64,000 nt of DNA, from contig NW_001798963.1 of assembly GCF_000165425.1 (NCBI RefSeq), forward strand, positions 124,001-188,000. Reading direction: 5' to 3'. This document shows, one piece after another, positions 11,836 to 22,160 of this stretch. How positions within the stretch are numbered: position 1 is the first letter of the stretch; the number at the start of each line of letters is the position of its first letter. The notes beneath the pieces were generated by a model. It ran no database searches, was not told where the DNA came from, and was given only the letters and a program-made list of their open reading frames with translations. Source of the stretch: Paramecium tetraurelia (taxonomy: Eukaryota > Ciliophora > Oligohymenophorea > Peniculida > Parameciidae). The position numbers and the translations under genes are program-made.

Positions 11836-13164
11836 TCACTTTTATTAATTTCTATTTTTTATCCTTTACTAAGATAGCATTGAATTTAAAAGATTTTTTT
11901 CTTTGATTGCCTATATGTCTTATAATTCTTAAACTCTTTTATTCATTTAAGTATTTATTTTACTAGCATGCTGTCTTTCTTTCTAAAATGAAAATTCATT
12001 CTAAGCAAAGGCATTTTATTTTTCTCGAAGAAATTCAACTGAATAATTTTAATAATTCACATGTTATTGCTATTATAAAAGTTTCTTCTTTGTAACTTAG
12101 AGAGAATCTAAATGCTTTTCTATCTTATGAGTGATATTCTATCTTTAGGCTGATTGATCCAAATTTTAGAGTAATGCCTTCACTTTAACACCTTACTTTT
12201 CATTCAAAATGATTAAAGGTTAGTTATTTTAATTTTATATTTTTGGTATCTAATCATAACTTAAGTTAATTTTTGGTTGAATCTTATTATAATCAGATAG
12301 GGATCTTTTCTCTCTATCTATTACTTAAATTACTTGAGGTTAATATCGATTTACACTCACCTATTTACTATTGAATTAATATTCTTATAAAAATTGATCC
12401 TCCTCATCATCCACTAAATTTTTAACAAAATCTTAAGCAATTGGTATATTATTTAAACTTTCCCAAGTTAAACCTGATTTTTTCTATTCTAAAACATGTT
12501 ATGATTTAATTTTTGTTCTATTCATGTAAGAACAGGTTGTAGGTTTAGAAGGATTTGGGAGTTTATCAATAAGGTGAATCATGTTTGGATATTTTTCAAT
12601 TAACTGTTATTTTGTTAAATGCTTTAGCTCAAACTATAATTTAGTAAACATTTTTCTTTCTCTTTCTATTTGTTTCTAATATTCATTTTGTTCCTTTCTT
12701 TACAATAAAATTTATTTAATCTACTCATCATCCTTAACATCTGGATGAAATATCTTATATTCGTACTTAACTTCTTTTATTCTCTCGTCCCTATCTCTCA
12801 TTTAAAAAGGTTTCTAAAAAGGTTTCATTTTTTATTAACACAGTTTCCAATTATCCAAACCCAAACTTATAATAAATTATTCTTAGTCTTGACCTTCCTC
12901 TATTGCCAACATGTTTATGAGCTATATAAATTAATCATAATTTAATTCCTTTTAGTTTTTAGCATATTTCTTAAATAGTTCTAACATTCTCTAATTTTTC
13001 GCTTTAATTTGAAAATCTTTACAAAAATGCATCCATTTTCCAATTGTGAATATTGAAGCCTCATGCTATTGTCTATCAAATGTAGCATGCTGTCCTTGCA
13101 CATATTGCTGTTTGCAATAGAAATCAAAAACCTTTGCGATAACTTCTTTATTAAGAATGTTCAT
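11836..13164 (-). CDS. Unknown 442-residue protein, single exon
   Basis: One continuous frame of 442 codons without introns, from MNILNKEVIAKVFDFY to TGA at 11836-11838. The first ~90 residues look like a compact helical domain (HEASIFTIGKWMHFCKDFQ, NQKELNYDQFIQLINMLA) with the spacing of an EF-hand-like or p25-alpha-like helical pair, though canonical calcium ligands are absent. The rest is charged and Gln-rich with helical stretches. I do not recognise the family and infer no function. The missing introns contrast with most neighbours. Confidence 0.75.
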
Positions 13165-13249
13165 TTTATTTATGAAATTATCCTTATATTTTATTCATAT
13201 ATTTTTATAAAAATAAGTTTTTAAATGTATTTGATAAATAAAATAATCA

Positions 13250-14002
13250 TCAATTAAATATAAACTTTTAGACTTCCTGGATATTGCAATCTTTAACACT
13301 TTACTCTACTATTTTGATGGATGAGTACTCATTGATGTCAAATTGGTTTTCTTAAAACTAAAATAATATTTGATTTATGTATTACTCTTATTCTATCATT
13401 TGTATTCTCTCTTCACTCTTATACTGCCTTTCTTGATCTCTTTATCCTCTCTCTAATTAAATAGGCTCATCATTTACATTTCTCTAGACAAAAACATCTC
13501 GAAATCAGGAGCCTCATATGCTTTCTCTTTATCCTACTTATTCAACACTATTAAAATTGGGATTTTTGATTTCTAAAATGGAATAGAAACCAAAACCTCA
13601 TATAAGATCGCTGCAGTGGCTCCTATTTAAGATGTCTCAGATGAATCTGTAACTAATATTATTTTCTTGGCTTCTTGTATTTTATTTAAAAACTATTCCT
13701 TTTAATAATTATTTCCTGGCACATCTACGACAATCACACTCTAATTATTTGGCTTAGCTAATTCTGTCTAGTTTGGCTCAATTGAATTAGTTGTTTATAT
13801 TGATGAATTTTAGTTTGAAAGCTATTCTTTCATATATAATTAGTACGCAATACAACAAGGAAGTTTTTCCTGCGTTTTTATCTCCAACTATAAATATTAC
13901 CGAATTATTAGCATTAGCTGTTTAAACTCCACTCTTCCTTTTTGATGTAATATAAAATGCAACGACTAAAACTAGTACAAGTATGGCAATTATAATATAC
14001 AT
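13250..14002 (-). CDS. SRPRB: Signal recognition particle receptor subunit beta
   Basis: Membrane-anchored small GTPase that tethers the SRP receptor to the ER. Two introns (25 and 32 nt) give 231 codons. A single N-terminal membrane span (MYIIIAILVLVLVVAFYIT) leads into the G1 loop IFIVGDKNAGKTSLLYC. The DxxG region reads VVDVPGNN. G4 is ILIVLNKQDKEKAYEAPDFE, and the SRPRB-type end follows: QFDINEYSSIKIVEQSVKDC, then IQEVQKFIFN. The match in order, size and anchor is good. It is likely constitutive. Upstream of its start lies the long non-coding stretch with hairpins. Confidence 0.93.
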
Positions 14003-14449
14003 TAAATAATTAATAGACACGTTTAATTAAGTTTTTATAATCTTAATGAAAAAATTAACAATAAGTATTAATTTATTTTTCTAATTCAATTAATTGCAGG
14101 CAAGAATTGAACTAAATAGCCTAGTATAATCTATGAAAATGATACTCTTTATTTTCAAAATATTGTGATTATTTTATTAGCAATTTCAAGAATTGAAAAT
14201 ATTATCATGTAAAAACATACAATCTTAGAAATATAATTTAATAATGAATTTGAGGTTCTAATATATAATAGGATAATTTTTCATTGAAATTCTCTTTAGA
14301 ATTATAATCGAACAAATATATATCTTATTTGATTTATATTAGAGAGATAGCATCTTCCTAATATTAATATAATAATGATGCATAATTGTTGATTATAATC
14401 CCTGCATTATCCACTAATAATTATAAGCAAATTTAGTCAATATATATAA

Positions 14450-14653
14450 AGTATTTCATTAAATTGAAATACTCTTATTATTGTTTTTATTGAGATTTCT
14501 AACTAGATCTCAATAAATTGACTAGGGATAGCTTGATGGAACTATCCCCAATCAATTCATAAAGATTAATTATTATTCATTCAAATCATTCAGCTAGAAT
14601 GACTTTAGTCTCAATAAATGGCATTTGAACTCGATCTTTGATCAATTTGAGTT
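14450..14653. repeat. Cluster of consecutive hairpins followed by a pyrimidine tract
   Basis: Within about 200 bp: a perfect 9-bp stem (14450-14458 with 14465-14473, 6-nt loop); a perfect 11-bp stem (14486-14496 with 14507-14517, 10-nt loop); an interrupted stem (ATTGA 14517-14521 with TCAAT 14552-14556, and GGGATAG 14525-14531 with CTATCCC 14542-14548, 10-nt loop); a 6-bp stem (14586-14591 with 14597-14602); and AACTC 14628-14632 with GAGTT 14649-14653 around a GATC pair. A T/C-rich run (about 14654-14690) follows. The sequence shows this directly; its role is unknown. Confidence 0.6.
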
Positions 14654-14802
14654 ATTTCTTTTTCTTTCCTTTTCCTTTCTGTCTTTTTTATTTTTATTAA
14701 TCCTTCCAAATAATTAGTTCAATTTTGTATTTTACTTTAATTAAGTTATGTAATAAGTACAAATAAATAGAATTTTTTGACAAAAAAAATAGTTACAATA
14801 TT

Positions 14803-14881
14803 ATTAGTCTTATTTGAAGGGAAACTAATCTAATAACTGAACCACTTCTATCGCAGCAGCCAGTTTGATTCGGTTTTTTTT
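14803..14881 (+). other. Two hairpins ending in a run of eight T
   Basis: ATTAGT (14803-14808) pairs with ACTAAT (14824-14829). AACTGAA (14835-14841) pairs, with one G-T pair, with TTCGGTT (14869-14875). Eight Ts follow directly (14874-14881), as at the end of an RNA polymerase III transcript. I could not match it to a tRNA, U6, SRP or snoRNA, and no A/B boxes are evident. It is only a candidate end of a small RNA gene. Confidence 0.3.
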
Positions 14882-15137
14882 GACACGAAAAATTTGTGTA
14901 ATTTATCTGCCTTTCTATACCAAAATATTTTATGTTATATATATAAATAATAGGATAAACAAATATTAAAATAGATTAATATTGAAGCATAGCAACCTTG
15001 AAGCATTGAGCTTTCTTAACTCTGTGTCTTTATGCTGAAATAAGCATGCAATTTTAGCATAAAATTCAATATTATTTAATATCCTATTTTATATGACCTA
15101 TTAGGCTATTAATTATATATCAATTAAAAAAATAAAA

Positions 15138-16779
15138 ATGCAAGAGTTGAATACTTAACAAGAAAATGAAATAGAGGCTTTTTTAGCTTATATATGAAAA
15201 ATTAGTTTGGAGATGTTTTTAACTTAAATAATTTAAAGAATCAATTAACCATTTATAAATGATTGATTATTAATGAGAATGATGAAAAAGTTGACGACTC
15301 TTTACTTTTAGTTGATTCTACAAATAATGTGTAGATAAAATAGGAATATATGAATTTATTGAATTCATTTGAGGTTTTTATGGACTGTGTTTGAATGATT
15401 ATGATGTTTTGGATGGAATTTCATTTATGGTGAAGGCGGCACAAAATAATAAAGGCGGTATTCATTAATGAAAATATTTATATCTGAAGCATAATAGGCC
15501 TTAATATGCCATGCATTGCTTTGTATTTTATATTAAATGAATTTTTGTAAAAATGAGAGGGGCTTTCAAAAACTAAGTAGGAGGGCTCAATAATTAAAAT
15601 TATTTCTCTGTTTAATTAATTCAAAACTTTCATTTGATTTTATTAGACAGAAATATATTAAATTATATGAATTAATAGATTGTTAATATAATGGAAGCAA
15701 CTTTATGCTAGATATTAGCTGAGAATTACACTTAGGAAACAAACAAATACTCAACAATTATTGTTTTCTAAAGATATAGTTCTGATAAAAAATGCATGTT
15801 TTTTATTGGTTATGATTCCAATTCATTTATTATTATTTAACAGCAACACTACTAAGTAGATGAGATGGATACAAACTTAGATATATATTTCAAGAGAGTT
15901 TATGACTTCTTATATTTAATCCTTTTTCAAAAGAAGGAAGTGACAATCCACTTCATAAATATTTTAATAATAAAAGATTTCGATCATTTCTATCAATTAT
16001 TTGATCTTGAAGGTCCTTTCCCAAAGAGCAAAATCATAGTTTGGATTGAGCATTAACAACAACTTGACATACGAAAATAATATTTATCAATCTAAATCTC
16101 CTTCAATTATGTATAAATCAAATTTGATTATAGAGTGCACTAATAAAGATTTAATTTAATTTGTTAATAAAAGATTTAGGAGCCTACAAATAGTTCGCAA
16201 TCAAATAAATTAGTCAAATGCAAGAGAGTCACTAACAGTTCCTATAATAATTTGAGAACTGCTTAGAACAAGTTAAGGCCTTTAAGTTTTTGACTTTAAT
16301 TAAAGAAATAACTTTTCTTAAGGAAATACCAGATTAAATAGAGTATTTTGCATAAATATTAATGAATCTACCTCGTTATACAAGTTTAGATGCAGTTGTA
16401 ATAATAGCTAAACTTAAGTTATATAAATAAAAAGCAAATTTTAATAGGACAAATAATTAATAAAAGTTAAAAATTAACGAATACTTGGAAATAACCTAAA
16501 CTGATTTAAGGATATTTAAAGAACTAAAGTATTGTCATTTCCCAAAGAGAGGAGATAATAGTTAAAAGTATTATATTTTTTATATATGATAGGTGTAAAG
16601 TTTGTTAAAAGAATAGCGATAAGGTTAGAAAATCCAGTTTTGTTTGTGAAGCGTGTAAACTTCATTATAAAATAAATGTAACCCTTTGTACAACAAAATG
16701 CTTTAAACTATTTCATTTAAATCCTGAAAAGTATTTACGCAGAAAAAATAGATCAAAAAACACAAAAGTTGAAGAATGA
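15138..16779 (+). CDS. PiggyMac-like protein (domesticated piggyBac transposase family)
   Basis: The C-terminus has a cross-brace zinc finger of piggyBac type, C-x2-C-x13-C-x2-C-x2-H-x7-C-x3-C-x4-H, starting KCKVCQKNSDKVRKSS and following a KYCHFPKRGDN stretch. A 25-nt intron just before it restores the frame. Upstream, segments such as KKCMFFIGYDSNSF and RVYDFLYLILFQKKEVTIHF resemble the DDE core of the family in order and spacing, but I cannot identify a full catalytic Asp triad. The C-terminal half splices well, ending TGA 16777-16779. The 5' part (before ~15420) changes frame where I found no good intron. In Paramecium such proteins accompany the PiggyMac excisase in DNA elimination; that role here is inference. 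Confidence 0.65.
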
Positions 16780-17063
16780 TAAAATATTCTATATTATATT
16801 ATATATATGATATTTCATATAATCAGGAGATTACATATTTTAGGAAAGTATTTTAGGTTCACCATAATTTTATTAGAGTATCAGTAAGTAAAACATTTAA
16901 AACCAATTATATGTTTATAAATTATTAAGAATAATAAATATTTATAATTATAAAAATTTTATGAAATGAAATCTAAATGAAATCAGAAAATGTCGATTAA
17001 ATTGATACTTAAATATAAGAGATAAGAACTTCAAAATTAAGAGTTAAACAATAATTTGTTAGA

Positions 17064-18317
17064 TCACCATATATAAAACATAAATTTAATAATTATCAAA
17101 ATAAATAGAGAAATTCCCGATTAGATTAAAGCTGATTTAAGGGTTTAAGCTTCTAATAATTTTTAAAAGGATCTTAAGCTATACATCAATAGAAGGCAAT
17201 AACAAACTTTGATTAAAATTTCATAAGCGTACATTCCAATAAGCATAGATATAACAAATAGTATATAGAGTAGCATCAAATAAGTTACCATTGAAGGTTT
17301 AGTGACTTTAATATATGAATAAGATTACTGAATAGCATCCAATCACTAAACAAAATAATTTCTATAAGAGATGATAAAGCTATTATGAGTACTGCAATTA
17401 AAATTCGTTCTTAAACACCAACAAGATACCCAAAACAAGATTTTAGAATTGCAATTTCGCTCAAGACTAGATATATTTTACCACTGATTTGATTATCAAC
17501 TTTATTTTGAGTATTTTGTGTATGCTGTGTAAATGAAAAGTCTTTAAAGGTTTGAGTTCTGGCGGGTTTAAATTAAGCAGAATCATTATTCTAATCAGGA
17601 TCTCCACCTAAATGCCTGGCTCTGGCTAATTATTTGTTGCTATACTCTGACTAAAAAACTTAATGTTATTTACTATCTATAGTCTAAAATAACAGAATGA
17701 ATTACAAATTATAATTTATTAAGCAAATCTGATTAGTTGAGTTTAATATTGCTATTACTATTCTTAACTTCTTCGCTATTTTTAATTTAATCATACTGAT
17801 TTTAGTTTCTATAATAACTTTCAATACGCAAGACCTCCTCACTTTTTTCAGGAACATATTCTGAGATGACTTTAGGTTGTAAAATTGGAGGAGGAGGAAC
17901 ATTATTACTTGTAGCAAGTTAGGTTTTTTATGTGTCATCAAATTCTTTATCGTATATTTCTTAGAATTCTTTGATAATGAATAGTAATGGAATCAAAAAC
18001 AAAATTTTATATTGGATTGAGAATTCATTGTTAAGATATGCAGTTATGGATTCTCTTTATTCATTAGGTAATTGATCAATTTGTCTAATAATTTTGGAGT
18101 AATTATGATCTTTTAAGTATTTATGATGTTGCAATTCGACTGCATTAATGAAAAGCAAGGGAATAACAAGTACAAAAGCTGAATGAAATAGGAATCTTCT
18201 AATAAAGTTAACAAAGGATTCTGCAAATCTTTCATATTTCATGATCCTAGCATTATATACAAAATAGGTAATCCAAGTAAATGCCAAACTTACAATTATG
18301 TTTATAATATATATCAT
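17064..18317 (-). CDS. Multi-pass membrane protein, unknown family
   Basis: Introns of 22 and 23 nt give 402 codons, from MIYIINIIVSLAF to TGA at 17064-17066. Hydrophobic spans: residues ~3-24 (NIIVSLAFTWITYFVYN), ~40-60 (FHSAFVLVIPLLFINAVEL), one near ~100 (YKILFLIPLLFIIKEF), then after a long polar loop with PPPP three more (ERILIAVLIIALSSLIEIIL; MVTYLMLLYILFVISMLIG; ISLFILIIIKFMFYIW). I count about six. No family motif is recognised. The frame is open further upstream, but that would overlap the divergent gene. From the Met chosen, the two start codons are just 8 bp apart. Confidence 0.7.
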
Positions 18318-18325
18318 TTTATATA

Positions 18326-20499
18326 ATGAATATTCAAAATTACTCAAGCAAAGACGACAAAAAGAAAACATTATTGAAACCAAGAATACGATCCTCAAGC
18401 AAAGAAGCTACTTAGCAACTCACTCAACCAAGAATTGCAATTTAAAATCCTCCTGTGTATAGAAACACAACAGCTGATAAACATAGAAAACACTCAGTAG
18501 ATAATAAAAAACAAGTAAAGCAAAAAAAGAAGAAAAAGACTCAAAAGAACTTGTAACGTAAAGATTTATCCCTATATATTAAGAATTGGATAATTAGGAG
18601 GAGTAAAGATTATTAGAGGAAGAATAGAAGAGAATTAGAGATCTAGAAGAATTTTAAAGATAATAATGGGAGAAAATGAGTTAGGAAGAACGAGATAGAT
18701 TAAAAAATGAGGAAAACGATAGAGTTTAAATAGAAATGAATTGGGATAAGGAAATTCATGAATACAAAAAGAAATGTTTAGAAATCGAGGAATGGAATAA
18801 CTATATATCCTGTAATACTCAAATAGATGCCAGATCTGAAAAAGATTTAAACACAGTAATTTATCAACTAAGTACGAGTAATGATGATATTTCATTGAAT
18901 TACAAATAGATTGAATATATTTCAACAATAATTTTCCTGATCCAAGTAGCTCATTAATAAGACTTAAGTCAATCAATATTAAATAAGCAGGACCATTATT
19001 TTAGATATATTGAAAAACTAAAATCAATTTAGAGTAGTAAAATATATGAAATAATAAAACACTTTTATATTCATTACGAGAATTACTTGGATGAATTGAA
19101 TCACATCTGTATTAATATATCCTCTATATATAAGTGAAACATTAATACTTTTTGTTGGAATTTAATCAAGAAACCCAATAAAGGATTTTATAAAAAATCG
19201 CATAAAAGCCTGAGGATAGAGTCAAATATGAAATCTTAAAATATACAGAATTCAGTAACTCATTTAAAGCAGCATTTTGGTATTGTCCCTTATCTAAGAT
19301 CGGATATAGAATAAAGCCCATTGACTTCTCTCAAATATCCAATCTTTAAATTGAAATTCCAAGATAATTGGCTGGACAAAGCTTAATTTATTATGTAACA
19401 TGGACAAATCATGATCCGTATGTACAATATAAATAATACACATAATATTTACCAATAGGTGGAATATTTTAAAATTGTTGTGTTAACTTACCTAAATTAT
19501 CAAAGAAAACTAATGGCTGGACACTCAAGCCTACATTTACAGATTCTTAATTATAGCCTTTAAAATTGGCTTAAGGATTCTAGTCTTATAGTTGTTTCTT
19601 TTAAATAACCAATTCGTACTATTTATAAGATGCAAGCAAATTATTTGTGGTAACATTTTAAAATGGTAATTGGACTCAAGAAGGAATAGAAGATTTGAAA
19701 GTGAATCTAGACACTCGATCTGTTTCATTTTCGTTGAAGAATCAATCTCCATTTATGTTAGCCACATTAAAATTTGCTGATTTTCCATTTAAAACCTGGA
19801 AAGTCAGTTCTCTATCTCCTGATAAAGTATATGTAAATATCATAAGTAAAAATTCTAATTGATATTTTATAGCCTAAAGAGATATTAATATTGGAATATA
19901 ATTAGACAGCAAACTATCAAAATTAGTAAAACCTACTAGTCTTGCCTAATAATATTTTTAAGAACCTATGCCGATCATAGAATTATTATTAAAATTAAGA
20001 AATGTTGGAATCAATTTGATAGCCCAAGAGGAAGATGCAATCTGTTTGTAAACTGTGTTTAAAAGATCTGAAGTTGAAAATCAAGTATTATTAAATTTAA
20101 TGTAAACACTAAGAGGTATATCTATTTATAGAAATTGTAGTTTATTCCTTCAAATAATCAAAATGGAATTAAAAATGTGGTTCAGATTAAATTATTATTC
20201 AGTTTATTGAGAATCCTAATTTTAATTAAGATTTTGAAGGAGATGATGAATTTAAATGGAGAAATTTAGAATTCCAATTGAATAAAGTATCCCTTCTGGA
20301 GGGTAATGATAATAGTGATAAGTTTTCATCAAAATGGTTTAAAAATACTGTTAGTCATGCTAATTTATTAATTTTAATTCAACAGCATTAAATCACTCCA
20401 CCAGAATTATAATTTTATATGGAAGAAATTCAGAATGTTGAATTAAGATCAAACCTTAGAACAATGCTGAAAGTAATGAGACTTTTATCAATTAATTGA
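18326..20499 (+). CDS. DNAI7: Axonemal dynein-associated protein DNAI7 (CASC1/IC97)
   Basis: Inner-arm dynein-associated ciliary protein. Four introns (26, 26, 27 and 25 nt) give 689 codons. A basic, charged N-terminus leads into a long helix (QRLLEEEQKRIRDLEEFQ, then IEEWNNYISC). The CASC1 core follows: KAAFWYCPLSKIGYRI, IEIPRQLAGQSLIYYVTW, YLPIGGIFQN, LSKKTNGWTLKP, NWTQEGIEDLKVNL and DFPFKTWKVSSLSPD. The C-terminal part has IIELLLKLRNVGINLIAQ and SFKQSKWNQKCGSDQI, ending LKVMRLLSIN. One intron carries an apparent TGA, which splicing removes. Its start is 8 bp from the divergent membrane-protein gene. Confidence 0.9.
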
Positions 20500-20766
20500 C
20501 ATTATATAAAACATAATATATAATAAAATATTGTTTTAAATGAAATTCGATTCTATTAAATTTTTATATAATGTATGTCTTACATCTTTTAGAATGAAAT
20601 TTCTCAATTATTTTTTTACTACTCTATAAATAAGAATGATTATAAATAAGATTGTCATATAATGAGTTTTCTATAACAATAATAATTGATCTAGAATGTT
20701 CATATGCACAACCAATAATTTTACATAAAATTACAAAATCTTAATTTAAAAGAATATATAGAATCA

Positions 20767-22131
20767 TCATTGATCTTTAGACATAATTTTAAATATTTGT
20801 TTCTTTATTCTATATTAGCTACTAAATTCTATTTATTATTTGATAAGCTTTTCATGATGAATTTACTAGTTATATTACTTCCACTTCTTTAAAATATTCT
20901 TGCAAAATTTGACTAAATGTACTTACATCATTTTTTCATTCATATCTCTTTTTTTAATTTTATAATTATGATATAACTATAATAGTGAAAATAACTATTT
21001 CTATAATGATTTACATCTAAATAATTCAGCAAATTCTAAGGAGTATCTTTTATACTTTTGTTTTTAAGTATAATTTTATAATTAAAAGAATATTTATTTC
21101 ACTTTCTTTTCATTAAGAATCTTTTGTATTTCTTTATACTTTTAAATCAAATTCTTAGTATCCCTTAGAGTCTATATGGCTAATTTCTCTAGATTATCTT
21201 TTCTTATTGCTTGCAAATACCGTTTGCTTTATTATCTTACCTTGTATTTTAGTAAAGTACTGAAAGACTTTTGCATAAGCATTTTCCATCTCCCATATTA
21301 AGCCAATGTTTTTTATCTCCTATAAATCATATTTTTTTGGGCTCTAGTATTTAAGAAAGTAAGCATTTCACTCATGAGTGTGAGGTTTCGCTTTTTGATG
21401 AATTCTTTAACTTACTGTTTTTAGTTAATCGTATAGTCAACATATTACGACCAAAATTAAAAAATAGCTAACAGCCTTTATTTCTATTTATTTATTGCAT
21501 ATTGTTCTAAGTAATTTTCTGTTTAATGCAATTTGAATTTCATTATGCCAAAGTATTTTTAATACAATTTCAGTTTTTATTTGTGAATCAATTCTTGGTA
21601 TGCAACTAAGTCATTTTGTGTTCTTTAGATAAACTTACACCACTAATGAAAATACAACCTTTTTGTGTTTTTAGTATATAATTGTTATGCATCATATTTT
21701 TATATTTACTTCTGTTATAAATTGGAAACCACTTGATTCCAGGCTTTCATTAATATACCTTTTATTCTTTTATCTCTTTTATTCTGAAATCTAAAAAGCA
21801 TGACCTATCTAATTTGAATCTGTTCAATATTTGTATGCCAATGGATAAATAGCATTTTCAACCGTTTGATTCGCTTAGTCTCAATGAAATTAGCCACTTG
21901 ATAGACATCATATGTCTTAGCAGTTTGAAGTCTCCATGCTTGAAATAGTTTTTGTAACCATTCCCTTTATTGCTCAACATATTGAACGATCTCGGATGTT
22001 TTAAGAGAGTCAATTAATTCGTTGAGTTGGGATTCAGCTTCGCTATCGATGGGGTTCTCTTTCAATTTGCATGCCTGTAGGTAGAGATCCTTCTTAATAG
22101 AATTGGAAAGAGTTTTTGAATTCGAATTCAT
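20767..22131 (-). CDS. Sfi1-like Trp-repeat protein (centrin-binding type)
   Basis: Single exon of 454 codons, MNSNSKTLSNSIKKD to TGA at 20767-20769. It is a long, basic, helical protein with repeated hydrophobic-aromatic-Trp units: LQKLFQAWRLQ, LKMLFIHWHTN, IKGILMKAWNQV, RLYFHQWCKF, LLAIFQFWSQYV, AQYGRWKMLM and NILKKWKQY, spaced roughly 30-60 residues. This is the signature of Sfi1 repeats, each of which binds a centrin along one continuous helix. Ciliates have centrin-binding Sfi1-like proteins in basal bodies and contractile lattices; that assignment is inference. It diverges from the MORN gene with 29 bp between start codons. Confidence 0.75.
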
Positions 22132-22160
22132 TTAATCGGAATTATTATTTTTTAGAAAAT

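Larger units (their letters stand above)
14003..15137. other. Long non-coding stretch containing structured elements
   Basis: About 1.1 kb without a credible reading frame, unusual for this tightly packed window. It holds a run of perfect or near-perfect hairpins (14450-14653), a pyrimidine-only stretch right after them, a further pair of hairpins ending in eight Ts (14803-14881), and an inverted repeat around 14980-15075 (AATATTGAA and TTCAATATT as outer arms). These are listed separately. An unrecognised non-coding RNA gene is possible. Confidence 0.5.

Noticed and set aside
14542-14556. CCCCAA as a telomerase RNA template
   Set aside because: Only one short CCCCAA inside a hairpin stem; no template repeat, pseudoknot or boundary element.
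18318-18398. N-terminal extension of the membrane protein to 18398
   Set aside because: It would overlap the first codons of DNAI7 antisense, and its composition mirrors that gene.
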